A DNA stretch of 64,000 nucleotides, from assembly GCA_030425505.1 (NCBI GenBank), contig JAUIAB010000003.1:118787-182786 (forward strand), written 5' to 3'. Both the position numbers and the translations under genes were made by a program. Origin of the DNA: Bacteroidia bacterium (GTDB lineage Bacteria; Bacteroidota; Bacteroidia; Cytophagales; Flammeovirgaceae). Shown here in pieces: positions 24,751 through 34,927 of the stretch. The stretch's first letter is position 1, and every line of letters begins with the position of its first letter. A model generated the notes under the pieces. It was given only the letters and a program-made list of their open reading frames with translations. It was not told where the DNA came from and did no database searches.

Positions 24751-27700
24751 ATGAAAAACACACTTAACTTATCTAACAAGCGTAAACGCGTATCTACAAG
24801 TTTATTATTATTACTTTTCTTCGGATTAATTAGCTCAGTAAATGCACAAGATATTACTAGTGTCCAAGACGGACCTTGGAATGAACCCAATACTTGGGGA
24901 GGAAGTTTGCCTGCACTAAATGACCATGTATTAATATCTGACAATCATACTGTAACTCTAGTAGGCGATTTTGACACACAATTAGGAACTATCGAGATTG
25001 GTGATAACGCAGTATTGGATTTACAAGAATTTCAGATAGCCAATGTGGATAACTTTACACAAAGTATTGGGACCTCTGGCATTTTAAGAACAAAGCAACA
25101 CTTTGTAGAGGCTGTTAATAACAATTCATTTTATGAAAACAGTGCGTCTATCGTAGAAATTTATGGAAGAGAAATTGATAATTACTCTATTAGTAGATCC
25201 CCATTCCCAAATCTAAGAATCGTACTAAGCCAGCAAGATGATTTATTTGACGGTGAATTGGTTGTAAAGTTGGCAACTAACATGACTATAGAGGGGAACT
25301 TAGATGTTATTGTTAATGCAGATCAGGTAGGCGGTGTATGTATCTTACAAATTGGAGATGAGACAGTTAATGAAAATCATACAATAACTATCAATGGAAA
25401 TATATCTATTTCTAGTGGTGCAGAGCTTATTGTTGAAAGAAGTGCTCAGAATAACACACATACGCTAAATACATATGGCAATATTATTAATTCAGGCTAT
25501 TTAGGACTATCAAATAAAATAGCAGCAAATTACACATCTGATCCAGTTAATGGAGCTGTAAATCTACATATGGCTGGTTCAGAAGATGTTGATTTTACAG
25601 TAGCTGGAGCCACTAGATTAAGTAGGTTAATCATAAACAAGGATATAGATACGAAAGTTACTCTAAGCACTGATAACCCCAACAACTTTAAACTCTTTGG
25701 AAGAAATGATCAGGATAATACTTCAGAGAAAGCCCTATACATACAGCAAGGGATACTAGAATTAGGAGATAATATTCAATTACCTTCATTGACAACAGCC
25801 TCAGGTGTTATTGATAATTATACGATAGGAAATAATTCAAAATTGACATTAAATGGTAATAATTGTACTGTAGATTATACTCAAGATGTAGATGGAGGGT
25901 TTACACTAACTTTAAATGGAGAGTTAGAAGTTCTAAATGGGTCTTTTAACGCTGGGAGAGTTTCTGCTTTGCTTGATGGAGGTAAGATAACTGCTACAAA
26001 CAATACCAGCACTATTAATTTATATGATATAGCTTATGACGCTGACAACTTATCAGAAATTACTGTGCAAGGGGGTATATTAAATGTTGGAAACCAAATA
26101 AAGAGAGCTTTAGCAAATACAGATGGAGTAGTCTCTCTTATATTAACTGATGGAGGAGTCATTAATATAAATGGAGAAAATCCAGATGCAGACTTTGGAA
26201 TGCTTGAGGTTTTCGGAGCTGGAAGTTCTTTTGTATTTGATAGTGGTGCTGGTATATTATTTAAAAATGGTAGAGGAGATAATGCAGTGGCTGATCTATA
26301 CTTAGATCCAGAAAACTATCAATTTGATTTTGATGAACTTTCTACTGGAGTTGCCATTACTGCTGAGTCTCCAAATGTAGAATTTTCTGTATTTTCAACT
26401 ATAGATATACCTAATTTTTACACACTATCTAACATAGACTTGGCAAACAATCAGGCTGGAGCTAACCCTAATGCTTCTGTCACAGTTTACTTAAAAAATG
26501 AGCTAAGCGTATCAAGAAATTTTTTAATTTATAATGCTGGTGCAGGAGCAACTTTTGAGTCTGGCAATTCTGATATTCATTTTGGAGGAGTGTATATAAA
26601 CCAAGGAGGAACATTAGCTATCCCTGATAATCATACCGTGTATTTTGATAACTTCAGTGAATCTACAGTAACGACCATTGCTACCTTTGGTCAGGATGAT
26701 AGAATAAATTCAAGATTTTATAATGTAGTTGTTAATAGAGATTTAGGAGCTGAACCTGTTAAACTATTATCAGGAATGACTATTGATGGTGATTTAACTT
26801 TTAATTATGGAGGGATAACTTCTGAGGCAGGTCAATCTGTGGTTCTCAAAGGAAATATAATTGGTGAAGCTTCATTCTTTGCTCAAACAATTGTACACTT
26901 TCAGGGAGAAACAGGTCAACAATCTGTTGAAAAAGGAACCTTACCTAATGTAGAAATTGATAACATTAATGGAGTAGTAACAGGCGGTAACGTAGCTATT
27001 AATGGAAATCTAACTTTTACGAATGGTAGCCTGGATATAGGTAGTTATTTATTAACACTAGGAGAAAGCTCTACTGTCATTGATAATATAGGTAATTCTA
27101 GAATACGTACTTCAGGACTAGAAGGAATGCGAGGTGTAAGAAAACTATTTTCGCAAGGAGAAGATGTAGATATAAATTTTACATTTCCACTTCTTTCAGG
27201 TGGGAATGAATCTTCTGCAACCATAAATATAGCTAATGCTGATTTTGATCCAACCCTTGAGGGGAATACTCATATAACTGTAAAGCCAATAAGTGGAGTT
27301 ACACCATTGACAACAGATGATCTCAGTGATACTGAACTGATTATCTATTGGGATATTAAGCAAAGGGGTTTTGAGCTAGACCCATTTGATCCTATAAATC
27401 CAGCATCCGTATCTCATTCTTTTGCCTACTCTCCAATCCATGAACTAGGTGAAGGTTTAGCTGCATATATACCTGGAGTTTTTACAGCAAATTCATGGTT
27501 TACACCAGTAAATGGAGATCCAGATGAGTTTAACTATGTTGATGAAGGTAACAATACCATATCGTTTAATGCATATAAAACTGATCCTGAAATAGCTAAT
27601 CGCTTTGAAAACCCTCAGCAAGCAGATATACCTGAACCGACAATTTCTGGTGTATTTACTGCAGGTTTAAGAGGAGAGTTTGGTACGGTAAGAAGATTTA

Positions 27701-29385
27701 TTTCTAGACAAAATGGGGGATGGTCATCTGCAGGAACTTGGGATATTGACATAAATGGAGATGACAATGGAGATGAAATAAATTTAGAAGGTGAAGTTCC
27801 TACTAATGGAGATGTAGTTAGAATAGAACTTCATGAAGTAACTGCTACATCAAATGATTTGAGATCCTATTCTTTACAGGTTGAGGGTTCTCTTATATTG
27901 GGTGCTGATGAAGGAGCAGACGACGGTGATGAAGATACTGGATTAGGACTCACTGGAAGCAGGTTTAACAATATTACAGGTTTTGGTACAATCATAACAT
28001 ACCCAGCAGATGATAATGGCACTTTTAAGTACGATTTTAACTTGGACTTTAATGATATTGACCTGTATTTTGGTACAGTAAAGTTTGCTGGTATTCAAAA
28101 TGCAGAACTCCCAAATAACTTAACCAAAATAAATAGTTTGGAAGTTTCAGGAGGAGGGGCTAAAACATTAACTACAAACCTAGAAGTAGTAGAGTCTTTA
28201 AGTTTAACTGATGGTAATTTAATTAGCGCTCAAGGAGCAAAGCTTACCATATCTGATGCTACTAACATAGATGAAGACATTAGTTTAGCTGACCTCGCTA
28301 ATATGATTCCTGGTGAACCAATAGTTTCCGATAGCTATGTAGTAGGTCCAATGATTATTAAAGGGATCAGCCCTGCAGCAACTATTCAATTTCCAATTGG
28401 TTCATCTCAAGGAAATTACAGACCTCTAGGGTTAGATTTTGCCGTAAACGGTGGTGGAGAATACATATTACAAGCAGAATTAATAGAGGGGGATGCAAAT
28501 TATGAAGGTATTGTATACCCAGGCAATCTTGAAGCAGTAAGTAGCTTACGGTATTGGAAAGTAACAGCTATATCTCCTCAAAGCCTAGACTTTCAAAACA
28601 TTATAGCATTCATGAGTTATGATGCAGCAGCAGATGGCATTAGAAATATTGCACAAATTACCAATGAAGTAAAATTAACTAAAGCACCACAGCTTGGTCA
28701 GCCCTACATTAATCCTTTGGATTTAAATTTAAGTGGAAACATCCTAGCTAATGTAAATAATACTTTTAATGGTTTTAGTATCCTGGTATTTGGCACTACT
28801 GATTTTGAAAGTAACCCTTTACCTGTTACACTAGTATCTTTTGAGGGCAAAGTGCAAGGTGATGGAGTAGCACTTAACTGGGTAACTGCAAGTGAGGTAA
28901 ACAACAGCCACTTTGAAGTAGAACGTTCGGTAGATGGTGAAAACTTCGATCAAATTGGTACTGTAAAAGGTTTTGGTACTACTACAGTTACTCAAAACTA
29001 TAGCTTTATAGATGCAAAACCTGCATCTGGAGTAGTATACTATAGACTAAGACAAGTAGACTTTGATGGTGCATTTGAATACAGTAAAATAATAACAGTA
29101 CTAGTTAATAAAAGAAAAGGTAGTCTGGCAGATAAATTTATAGTATATCCTAACCCAATGCAGTCTTACACATTCAACATAGCAGAAGTAGGATCTAGCA
29201 ATGCTTACGCCACCTATAATGTAACATTGCAGGACGTTTCTGGAAAAGTATATTACAGTAAAGAAAATACATTAAATAGCGCAGGTAGTGAACTTGCATC
29301 TATGGTGAACAAACTTGGTTCTGGTGTTTATTTGTTGCGCATCTCTAGTGGAGATAACCAACAGGTTCTGAGATTATTAAAGTAA
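24751..29385 (+). CDS. Giant T9SS surface protein, tandem copy 1 (1544 aa)
   Basis: The signal peptide (1-33) ends LISSVNAQ. A first G8-like module (34-110) has PWNEPNTWGG, and a second starts near 983 (GGWSSAGTWDID). Between them lies a long Asn-rich beta-solenoid-like region with repeated turns such as LTINGN and LEVFGAGSS. A conserved block near 1180-1260 (SYVVGPMIIKG, FPIGSSQGNYRPLGLDF) is followed by a fibronectin-III-like module from about 1356 (PLPVTLVSFEG, NNSHFEVERSVDG) and a T9SS type A sorting domain from YPNP at about 1466. It should be exported to the cell surface by T9SS; adhesion or matrix is the likeliest role, inferred only from structure. Conserved bases CAAGAACC before the ATG, shared with copies 2 and 3, support this start. 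Confidence 0.9.
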   Translation: MKNTLNLSNKRKRVSTSLLLLLFFGLISSVNAQDITSVQDGPWNEPNTWGGSLPALNDHVLISDNHTVTLVGDFDTQLGTIEIGDNAVLDLQEFQIANVDNFTQSIGTSGILRTKQHFVEAVNNNSFYENSASIVEIYGREIDNYSISRSPFPNLRIVLSQQDDLFDGELVVKLATNMTIEGNLDVIVNADQVGGVCILQIGDETVNENHTITINGNISISSGAELIVERSAQNNTHTLNTYGNIINSGYLGLSNKIAANYTSDPVNGAVNLHMAGSEDVDFTVAGATRLSRLIINKDIDTKVTLSTDNPNNFKLFGRNDQDNTSEKALYIQQGILELGDNIQLPSLTTASGVIDNYTIGNNSKLTLNGNNCTVDYTQDVDGGFTLTLNGELEVLNGSFNAGRVSALLDGGKITATNNTSTINLYDIAYDADNLSEITVQGGILNVGNQIKRALANTDGVVSLILTDGGVININGENPDADFGMLEVFGAGSSFVFDSGAGILFKNGRGDNAVADLYLDPENYQFDFDELSTGVAITAESPNVEFSVFSTIDIPNFYTLSNIDLANNQAGANPNASVTVYLKNELSVSRNFLIYNAGAGATFESGNSDIHFGGVYINQGGTLAIPDNHTVYFDNFSESTVTTIATFGQDDRINSRFYNVVVNRDLGAEPVKLLSGMTIDGDLTFNYGGITSEAGQSVVLKGNIIGEASFFAQTIVHFQGETGQQSVEKGTLPNVEIDNINGVVTGGNVAINGNLTFTNGSLDIGSYLLTLGESSTVIDNIGNSRIRTSGLEGMRGVRKLFSQGEDVDINFTFPLLSGGNESSATINIANADFDPTLEGNTHITVKPISGVTPLTTDDLSDTELIIYWDIKQRGFELDPFDPINPASVSHSFAYSPIHELGEGLAAYIPGVFTANSWFTPVNGDPDEFNYVDEGNNTISFNAYKTDPEIANRFENPQQADIPEPTISGVFTAGLRGEFGTVRRFISRQNGGWSSAGTWDIDINGDDNGDEINLEGEVPTNGDVVRIELHEVTATSNDLRSYSLQVEGSLILGADEGADDGDEDTGLGLTGSRFNNITGFGTIITYPADDNGTFKYDFNLDFNDIDLYFGTVKFAGIQNAELPNNLTKINSLEVSGGGAKTLTTNLEVVESLSLTDGNLISAQGAKLTISDATNIDEDISLADLANMIPGEPIVSDSYVVGPMIIKGISPAATIQFPIGSSQGNYRPLGLDFAVNGGGEYILQAELIEGDANYEGIVYPGNLEAVSSLRYWKVTAISPQSLDFQNIIAFMSYDAAADGIRNIAQITNEVKLTKAPQLGQPYINPLDLNLSGNILANVNNTFNGFSILVFGTTDFESNPLPVTLVSFEGKVQGDGVALNWVTASEVNNSHFEVERSVDGENFDQIGTVKGFGTTTVTQNYSFIDAKPASGVVYYRLRQVDFDGAFEYSKIITVLVNKRKGSLADKFIVYPNPMQSYTFNIAEVGSSNAYATYNVTLQDVSGKVYYSKENTLNSAGSELASMVNKLGSGVYLLRISSGDNQQVLRLLK

Positions 29386-29412
29386 GCTAATCTCAAACAC
29401 TAAGTATGTTTA

Positions 29413-29440
29413 AAAAGGGCTGCTATGCAGCTCTTTTTTT
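29413..29440 (+). terminator. Terminator of tandem copy 1
   Basis: Stem GGGCTGC/GCAGCTC with a TAT loop (one G-T pair) is followed by seven T. All four tandem genes end in a stem with this GGCTGC core. Confidence 0.88.
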
Positions 29441-29943
29441 GTTACGTTATTAGCTTTTATTTGATTGCGATGATCTAATACCTGATGTAAATAATTCCTA
29501 TTTCTACAGATGTTATCTCATGAATCTCATAATACTCTCCTGCCGCTTTCTCTCTAACATAAGTAATACAAAAGAAGAAACCGAAATTCAAAAATCACCT
29601 CTTACAAGAAATGGATAGAATACCAACATAGTAAGTTTCTACTTAGTTATTTAATTAAAATAAACAAAAACTTAGGTTTAATTTTAAACTTAACTCTCTT
29701 ATTATTTAATGATCAGTTAAAAACCCAGTTATCTAAAAGAATTCCACATAAATTAAGTTGCTGATTTTCAATAACTTAACCCTCTTATTTTCTCTCCATT
29801 ATTGCTTTTAAAAATAAATCTTAAAAAAACTTAACAAAGTAACTTTTCGTAAAACGAAATTTTCCTTTTTGCGTTAAAATATACAGTTACACATGTAATT
29901 TTTATATTATATGAAGAATTTTTTACACAAAAACACAAGAACC
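29441..29943. other. Upstream region of surface-protein cassette 2
   Basis: No gene was found. Its last ~130 bp contain TAAATCTTAAAAAAACTTAA (29816-29834), which also occurs at 34799-34818 before copy 3. The ACTTAACAAAGTAACT block (29829) and a TTTGCGTTA stretch, also common to copy 3, follow, and then the shared box at 29887. Confidence 0.6.
29887..29904 (+). promoter_or_regulatory. Shared box of the giant surface-protein genes (copy 2)
   Basis: TTAC-ACAT-GTAA, a perfect inverted repeat, overlaps TAATTTTTA. It starts 58 bp after the start of the ACTTAA block and ends 39 nt before the ATG at 29944. Confidence 0.6.
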
Positions 29944-32900
29944 ATGAAAAATATAACTACCCTACTAAACAAGCTGAAAAGCACCTCAGCAGGTTTATTT
30001 TTATTACTTTTTTTAGGACTAATTAGCTCAGTAAATGCACAAATACTAAGTAACCAGTCTGGTGATTGGGAAGATCCAGAAACTTGGGTAGGAGGAGTAG
30101 TTCCTGTAGCAAATGATCAAGTAATAATAAATGATACCCATATAGTTACATTAACACAGGATTTTAATGAGAGCTTAGTTTCATTAGAAATAGAAAGTGG
30201 TGGTATACTTGATTTGCAAGAGTTTAATATGGCGAATATAGTGTCCTTCGTTGGTGAGGGCATATTAAAAACTAGACGTAGTGTTCCTACAGCAACATTT
30301 GTTGACTTTTACCAAAGCAATTTAGCTACAGTAGAGTTATATAATATTCTAGATGTAGATCTTGAATTCCCTGGAGTTGTACCACAACTTCCTAATTTAG
30401 TAGTTTCCAAAACCACTAATGATAACAATCCGCTTTCTGTAATATTAAAATCTTCTAATGAAAATGTCATTGAAAATACTCTAACTATAAATGGTAATTT
30501 GATAGTTTCTGAGCCAGTAAATGGAGGGGCAATTGTTGCATACATAGGAAATCCCTTAGATAATAAAAACTATAAAATAAATGTTAAAGGCGCTGTAGCA
30601 GTAGAAAACAGCAATACTATTTCTATTGAGGATTCAAACCAACAAAACAATCATGTATTGACAGTTAATGGTAATCTTAGTAATGATGGTACTATGCTTT
30701 TGACAAGAGAGCCTGCAGCTCATTATACACAAAACCCGACTCGAAGTATCGCTAACTTACGTTTAGAAGGTTCAGAAGATGTAAATTTTTCAATCAATGG
30801 AAATACTACATTAAATAGATTAATAATAAATAAAAGTGTAAGCACTAAAGCTACTTTAAGTGCTGACAATACGAATAGATTTAAACTTTTTGGAAGAAAC
30901 GACCAAGCTAACACTTCTAACAAAGCTTTGTATATACAACAAGGTATCTTAGAATTAGGTAATAATATCCAAATACCCTCGATAAATCAAAGTTTTGCAG
31001 GTGAATATGCAATAGGTTCTAACTCTGAGCTCATTATTAATGGGAATAATACTTCATTAACTTATTCTACATTTAATACGGGTGCAACACTAGGTATTTT
31101 TGGTGAACTAGATGTAATTAATGGGAGTTTTGCAGCAAATTGTTTTGACCTAGTATTACATGGAGGAGCTTTAAGCATATTGAGTAATGGAACAGTTAAT
31201 GTTTCAGGAAATAGTGGTGATATCACCTTTCGTGAGGCTAATGGAAACTTCCCAAGCCTTGAAGCAAATGGAGGAGTACTGACTGTAAAAGGACAGGTTC
31301 GAAGAAGAGATCCTAATTTGGTTAATGCACCACTAAATTTAACAGTTAGTAATGGTGGAATATTTACTATTAATGGTGAAACTGCTGAAGATAATGCTGG
31401 TTTGCTCGAAGTTTTTGGAGAAGGAAGTTCATTGGTACTTGGAGAAACAGGTACTATAAATATTTATGGTGCAGTAAATGGAGCAGTTACAGATTTACAC
31501 CTAGCACCTGAGTTTTACAATGCTCCTGAGTCTAGTAACTTAGGAATACTTTTAGCTGCAATTCAGCCAGGTGTCGCAAATAATTTTTCAATTAACTCTA
31601 CAGTTTCGTTACCAATTCTTTCAGTACTCGCTATTAATGGAGGAGAGATAAATCTAACTCTTGAGAACGACTTGAACATAAAAAAAGCACTGGAAATAAT
31701 AAATAATAACAGTAATGGAGCAACTCTTCACGAAAACAATCATAATATTGAGATAGAAGGAAACTTGTCAATCGTAGGAGGAACGTTTGAACCTTTAACA
31801 AATACGGTAACTTTTTCTGGATTTAATACTTCCATCATTAGAAACACGAATGGAGGTACATTAATTTTCAATGACCTTGTAATAAATAGAGACTTAGGAG
31901 CAGAAGCAATTAATGTACAAGATGATTTTACCGTCAATGGTGAAATGACCTTTAGCAAAGGAAACGTAGAAATAGATGAAAACAAGAGTATTGATCTCAA
32001 AAATCATTTGAATGGCGAAGCTTCCTTTACTTATACAGGAGTTAACCCTTTAGGAACAGTAATTTTTTCAGGAGATAATCAGCAAATAATAAGTGGCGGA
32101 GTATTACCCAATGTAGAAATTGATAATAATAACAATGTAGTTACTGAAGGTAATATAACAATTAATGGAGAGCTAGCTTTTACGGATGGAATCTTAGATA
32201 TAGGTAGCTATTTATTAACTCTAGGTAAAGAATCAAGCATTGTAGATGGAGGTACCCCTAAAATAAACACCTCTGGGTTAGAAGGAATGAGGGGCGTACG
32301 AAAGCTTTTCTACTCTGATTTTTTTACTGGCGTTGTTCGATTCCCGATTTTAGCTGATGGAAATGAAGCCTCTGTTACCATAGATATTGAAAATGCTGAG
32401 TTAGCATTAGGAACTCATATTACTGTAAAGCCTATAGCAATGGTTACTCCATTGACTACAGATGATGCTAGTGATACAGAACTTGCTATTTATTGGGATA
32501 TAAAGCAAAATGGGTTTGACCTTAGCGATCCTACAGCTTCTGTAAGTCATGAATTTCAATACGCAGCAGCACACGAGCAAGATGGAGACTTAGCAGAGTA
32601 TATCCCAAGTATCTTTACAGAAGATGCTTGGTTTACCCCTATAAATGGAGATCCTAATGAGTTTGCTTATGTTGATGAAGTTTCAAGAACAATTACTTTT
32701 AATGCCTTTGAAGATGATTTTGAAAATCCTCAAGGAGCTTTAATGCCTGAGCCAAAAATAGCAGGAGTTTTTACAGCTGGTTTAAGAGGAGAGTTTGGTA
32801 CAGTAAGAAGGTTTATTTCAAAAGCCAATGGTGGATGGGCAGATGCTGGAATATGGGAAATAGACTTAGATGGAGATGACATTGGAGATATTGAAAATGC

Positions 32901-34497
32901 TGAAAATGAAGTTCCTACAGATGGAGATGTAGTAAGAATTGAATTTAATGATATAACCTCTACATCCAATAACTTAAGAGCATATTCTTTACAAGTAGAA
33001 GGTACTTTAGAGCTTGGAATTGCAACAGGAGCAACTAGTGGTCATAGATTCAATAATATTACTAGTTTGGGAGATCTAGGGGTTATTCGGTTGTACCCAA
33101 TAGATGATAATGGAACTTTTAAGTATGACTTTGACCAAGATTTTAATAATATAGATCAGTATATTGGGAAAATAGAGTTTGCAGGGATAGAAAATGCGGA
33201 ACTACCTAATAACTTAACCAAAGTAAACAGCTTAGAAGTAACTGGTGGTGGAGATAAAATACTTACTACTAATCTGGAAGTGGTAGAGTCTTTAAACTTA
33301 ACAAATGGAAATTTAATAAGCTCAGAGGGAGCAAAACTTACTATCTCTGAAACTACTGCTTTAGAATCAGGTCTTGATTTAGATGATTTGCGTGGATTAA
33401 ACCCTGGAGATCCTATTATTTCTAATAGCTATGTGGTAGGTCAAGTAGTTATGAAAGGTTTTGCAGATGCATTAAGGGTAGAAAATGAAACGCTTGAATT
33501 CCCTATTGGTTCATTAGAAGGAAACTATAGACCTTTAGGTTTAGACTTTCAAATGAATGGCGGTGGAGAATATATGCTGCAAGTAGAGTTAATAGAAGGA
33601 GATGCAAATTATGAAGGTATTGTTTATCCAGGTAACCTCGAAGCAGTTAGTAGCTTGAGATACTGGAAGGTTACAGCCCTTAATACTTTAAGCTCAAACT
33701 TTGAGAACGTAACTGCGAGTATGAGTTTTGATGCTGCAGTGGATGGTATAAACGACTTGAATAATCTTGATCAAATAAAACTAACAGCCTCACCGCAGCT
33801 AGGTCAGCCATATACTGAACCTATGAACTTAAGTGCTACTGGTAATGTCTTACAAAATGATGGTCTAAATCAGCAGTTTGATGGTTTCGGCATCTTAGTT
33901 TTTGGTACTACTAATTTTGAAAGTAATCCCTTACCAGTTACGCTAGTATCTTTTGAAGGTAAAGCTCAAAATGATGGAGTAACACTTAACTGGGTAACAG
34001 CAAGTGAGGTAAATAACAGCCACTTTGAAGTAGAGCGTTCGCTGGATGGCGAAAACTTTGAGCAAATAGGAACTGTAGAAGGTTTTGGAACAACAACTGT
34101 TACTCAAAACTATAGCTTCGTAGATACAAACTCTGCATCTGGAGTTGTATACTATAGGCTAAAACAAGTAGACTTCGATAGAGCATTTGAATACAGTAAA
34201 ATAATAACAGTACTAGTTAATCAGGCAACGGATAGTCCTATAGAAGAATTTGTGGTATACCCTAACCCAATCCAGTCTGGTACTTTCAGCATAGCAAAAG
34301 TAGGATCAAATGATGCTTATGCTAGCTATCAGGTAACATTACAAGACGTTTCTGGAAAAGTATACTACAGTAAAGAAAATACATTAGATAGTGCAAGCAG
34401 TGAACTTGCTACTATGGTGAACAAACTTGGTTCTGGTGTTTATTTGTTGCGCATCTCCAATGGAGGTGAACAACAGGTAGTGAGACTTTTAAAATAG
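29944..34497 (+). CDS. Giant T9SS surface protein, tandem copy 2 (1517 aa)
   Basis: Same architecture as copy 1: signal peptide (1-33, LISSVNAQ), G8-like modules from about residue 36 (GDWEDPETWVGG) and 957 (GGWADAGIWEID), a beta-solenoid-like middle, a fibronectin-III-like module from about 1329 and a T9SS sorting domain from YPNP near 1439. An in-frame ATG lies at 29911, but the ATG at 29944 lines up with copies 1 and 3 through CAAGAACC-ATG-AAAAA and gives a cleaner signal peptide, so I use it. Two stretches (31732-31817 and 33890-34034) are identical in DNA to copy 3 although nearby sequence differs. Probable surface adhesin or matrix protein; no enzyme motif seen. Confidence 0.9.
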   Translation: MKNITTLLNKLKSTSAGLFLLLFLGLISSVNAQILSNQSGDWEDPETWVGGVVPVANDQVIINDTHIVTLTQDFNESLVSLEIESGGILDLQEFNMANIVSFVGEGILKTRRSVPTATFVDFYQSNLATVELYNILDVDLEFPGVVPQLPNLVVSKTTNDNNPLSVILKSSNENVIENTLTINGNLIVSEPVNGGAIVAYIGNPLDNKNYKINVKGAVAVENSNTISIEDSNQQNNHVLTVNGNLSNDGTMLLTREPAAHYTQNPTRSIANLRLEGSEDVNFSINGNTTLNRLIINKSVSTKATLSADNTNRFKLFGRNDQANTSNKALYIQQGILELGNNIQIPSINQSFAGEYAIGSNSELIINGNNTSLTYSTFNTGATLGIFGELDVINGSFAANCFDLVLHGGALSILSNGTVNVSGNSGDITFREANGNFPSLEANGGVLTVKGQVRRRDPNLVNAPLNLTVSNGGIFTINGETAEDNAGLLEVFGEGSSLVLGETGTINIYGAVNGAVTDLHLAPEFYNAPESSNLGILLAAIQPGVANNFSINSTVSLPILSVLAINGGEINLTLENDLNIKKALEIINNNSNGATLHENNHNIEIEGNLSIVGGTFEPLTNTVTFSGFNTSIIRNTNGGTLIFNDLVINRDLGAEAINVQDDFTVNGEMTFSKGNVEIDENKSIDLKNHLNGEASFTYTGVNPLGTVIFSGDNQQIISGGVLPNVEIDNNNNVVTEGNITINGELAFTDGILDIGSYLLTLGKESSIVDGGTPKINTSGLEGMRGVRKLFYSDFFTGVVRFPILADGNEASVTIDIENAELALGTHITVKPIAMVTPLTTDDASDTELAIYWDIKQNGFDLSDPTASVSHEFQYAAAHEQDGDLAEYIPSIFTEDAWFTPINGDPNEFAYVDEVSRTITFNAFEDDFENPQGALMPEPKIAGVFTAGLRGEFGTVRRFISKANGGWADAGIWEIDLDGDDIGDIENAENEVPTDGDVVRIEFNDITSTSNNLRAYSLQVEGTLELGIATGATSGHRFNNITSLGDLGVIRLYPIDDNGTFKYDFDQDFNNIDQYIGKIEFAGIENAELPNNLTKVNSLEVTGGGDKILTTNLEVVESLNLTNGNLISSEGAKLTISETTALESGLDLDDLRGLNPGDPIISNSYVVGQVVMKGFADALRVENETLEFPIGSLEGNYRPLGLDFQMNGGGEYMLQVELIEGDANYEGIVYPGNLEAVSSLRYWKVTALNTLSSNFENVTASMSFDAAVDGINDLNNLDQIKLTASPQLGQPYTEPMNLSATGNVLQNDGLNQQFDGFGILVFGTTNFESNPLPVTLVSFEGKAQNDGVTLNWVTASEVNNSHFEVERSLDGENFEQIGTVEGFGTTTVTQNYSFVDTNSASGVVYYRLKQVDFDRAFEYSKIITVLVNQATDSPIEEFVVYPNPIQSGTFSIAKVGSNDAYASYQVTLQDVSGKVYYSKENTLDSASSELATMVNKLGSGVYLLRISNGGEQQVVRLLK
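31732..31817 (+). repeat. 86-bp identity patch shared with copy 3
   Basis: Identical base for base to 36758-36843, inside the solenoid region. Flanking codons differ between the two genes, including at silent positions, so the patch points to gene conversion. Confidence 0.8.
33890..34034 (+). repeat. 145-bp identity patch shared with copy 3
   Basis: Identical to 38910-39054. It covers the start of the fibronectin-III-like C-terminal module. Copies 1 and 4 encode nearly the same protein here but with many silent differences. Confidence 0.8.
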
Positions 34498-34517
34498 TCT
34501 CAAACACTAAGTATGTT

Positions 34518-34547
34518 AAAGAGGGCTGCAATGCAGCCCTTTTTTTA
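34518..34547 (+). terminator. Terminator of tandem copy 2
   Basis: AGGGCTGC/GCAGCCCT forms a strong stem with a tight loop, followed by T residues. The 43 bp from the stop codon through the stem are the same as after copy 3. Confidence 0.88.
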
Positions 34548-34927
34548 TTACCAGAATATAAATTAACACCCTTCTTTTTTTAAGATTTTCATTAAATAAG
34601 CAGATAATTAAAAACTAAAATATAATCACGAGTAATAATTTTACTCTATTAGAATGTTTTTCGTTTAAAAAGAAGAGAAATTCAAATTTATTTTTTTTAC
34701 TAAAACTCTATATCTAGCTATAAAAAACACTTAAATTAGCAAAAAATTTTAATTATACAAATAATTGATTTATAGTAAATTATATGTAAAAATTAAATTA
34801 AATCTTAAAAAAACTTAATAACCTAGCATATTTAAAAACGAAAACACCAGCTTTGCGTTATTACAAATAAATACGCGTGTAAGTTTTAACCACTAAAGCG
34901 TTTATTAAAAACTAAAACACAAGAACC
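34548..34927. other. Upstream region of surface-protein cassette 3
   Basis: Very AT-rich with no gene. It contains the 20-nt match to cassette 2 (34799-34818), the ACTTAA block (34813), TTTGCGTTA and the shared box at 34871. Confidence 0.6.
34871..34888 (+). promoter_or_regulatory. Shared box of the giant surface-protein genes (copy 3)
   Basis: ATAC-GCGT-GTAA (one mismatch to TTAC) overlaps TAAGTTTTA. It starts exactly 58 bp after the ACTTAA block, as in copy 2, and 39 nt separate it from the ATG. Confidence 0.55.

Noticed and set aside
29911..29943. ATG at 29911 as the start of tandem copy 2
   Set aside because: The conserved CAAGAACC-ATG context of copies 1-3 points to 29944, and 29911 adds a polar stretch before the signal peptide.
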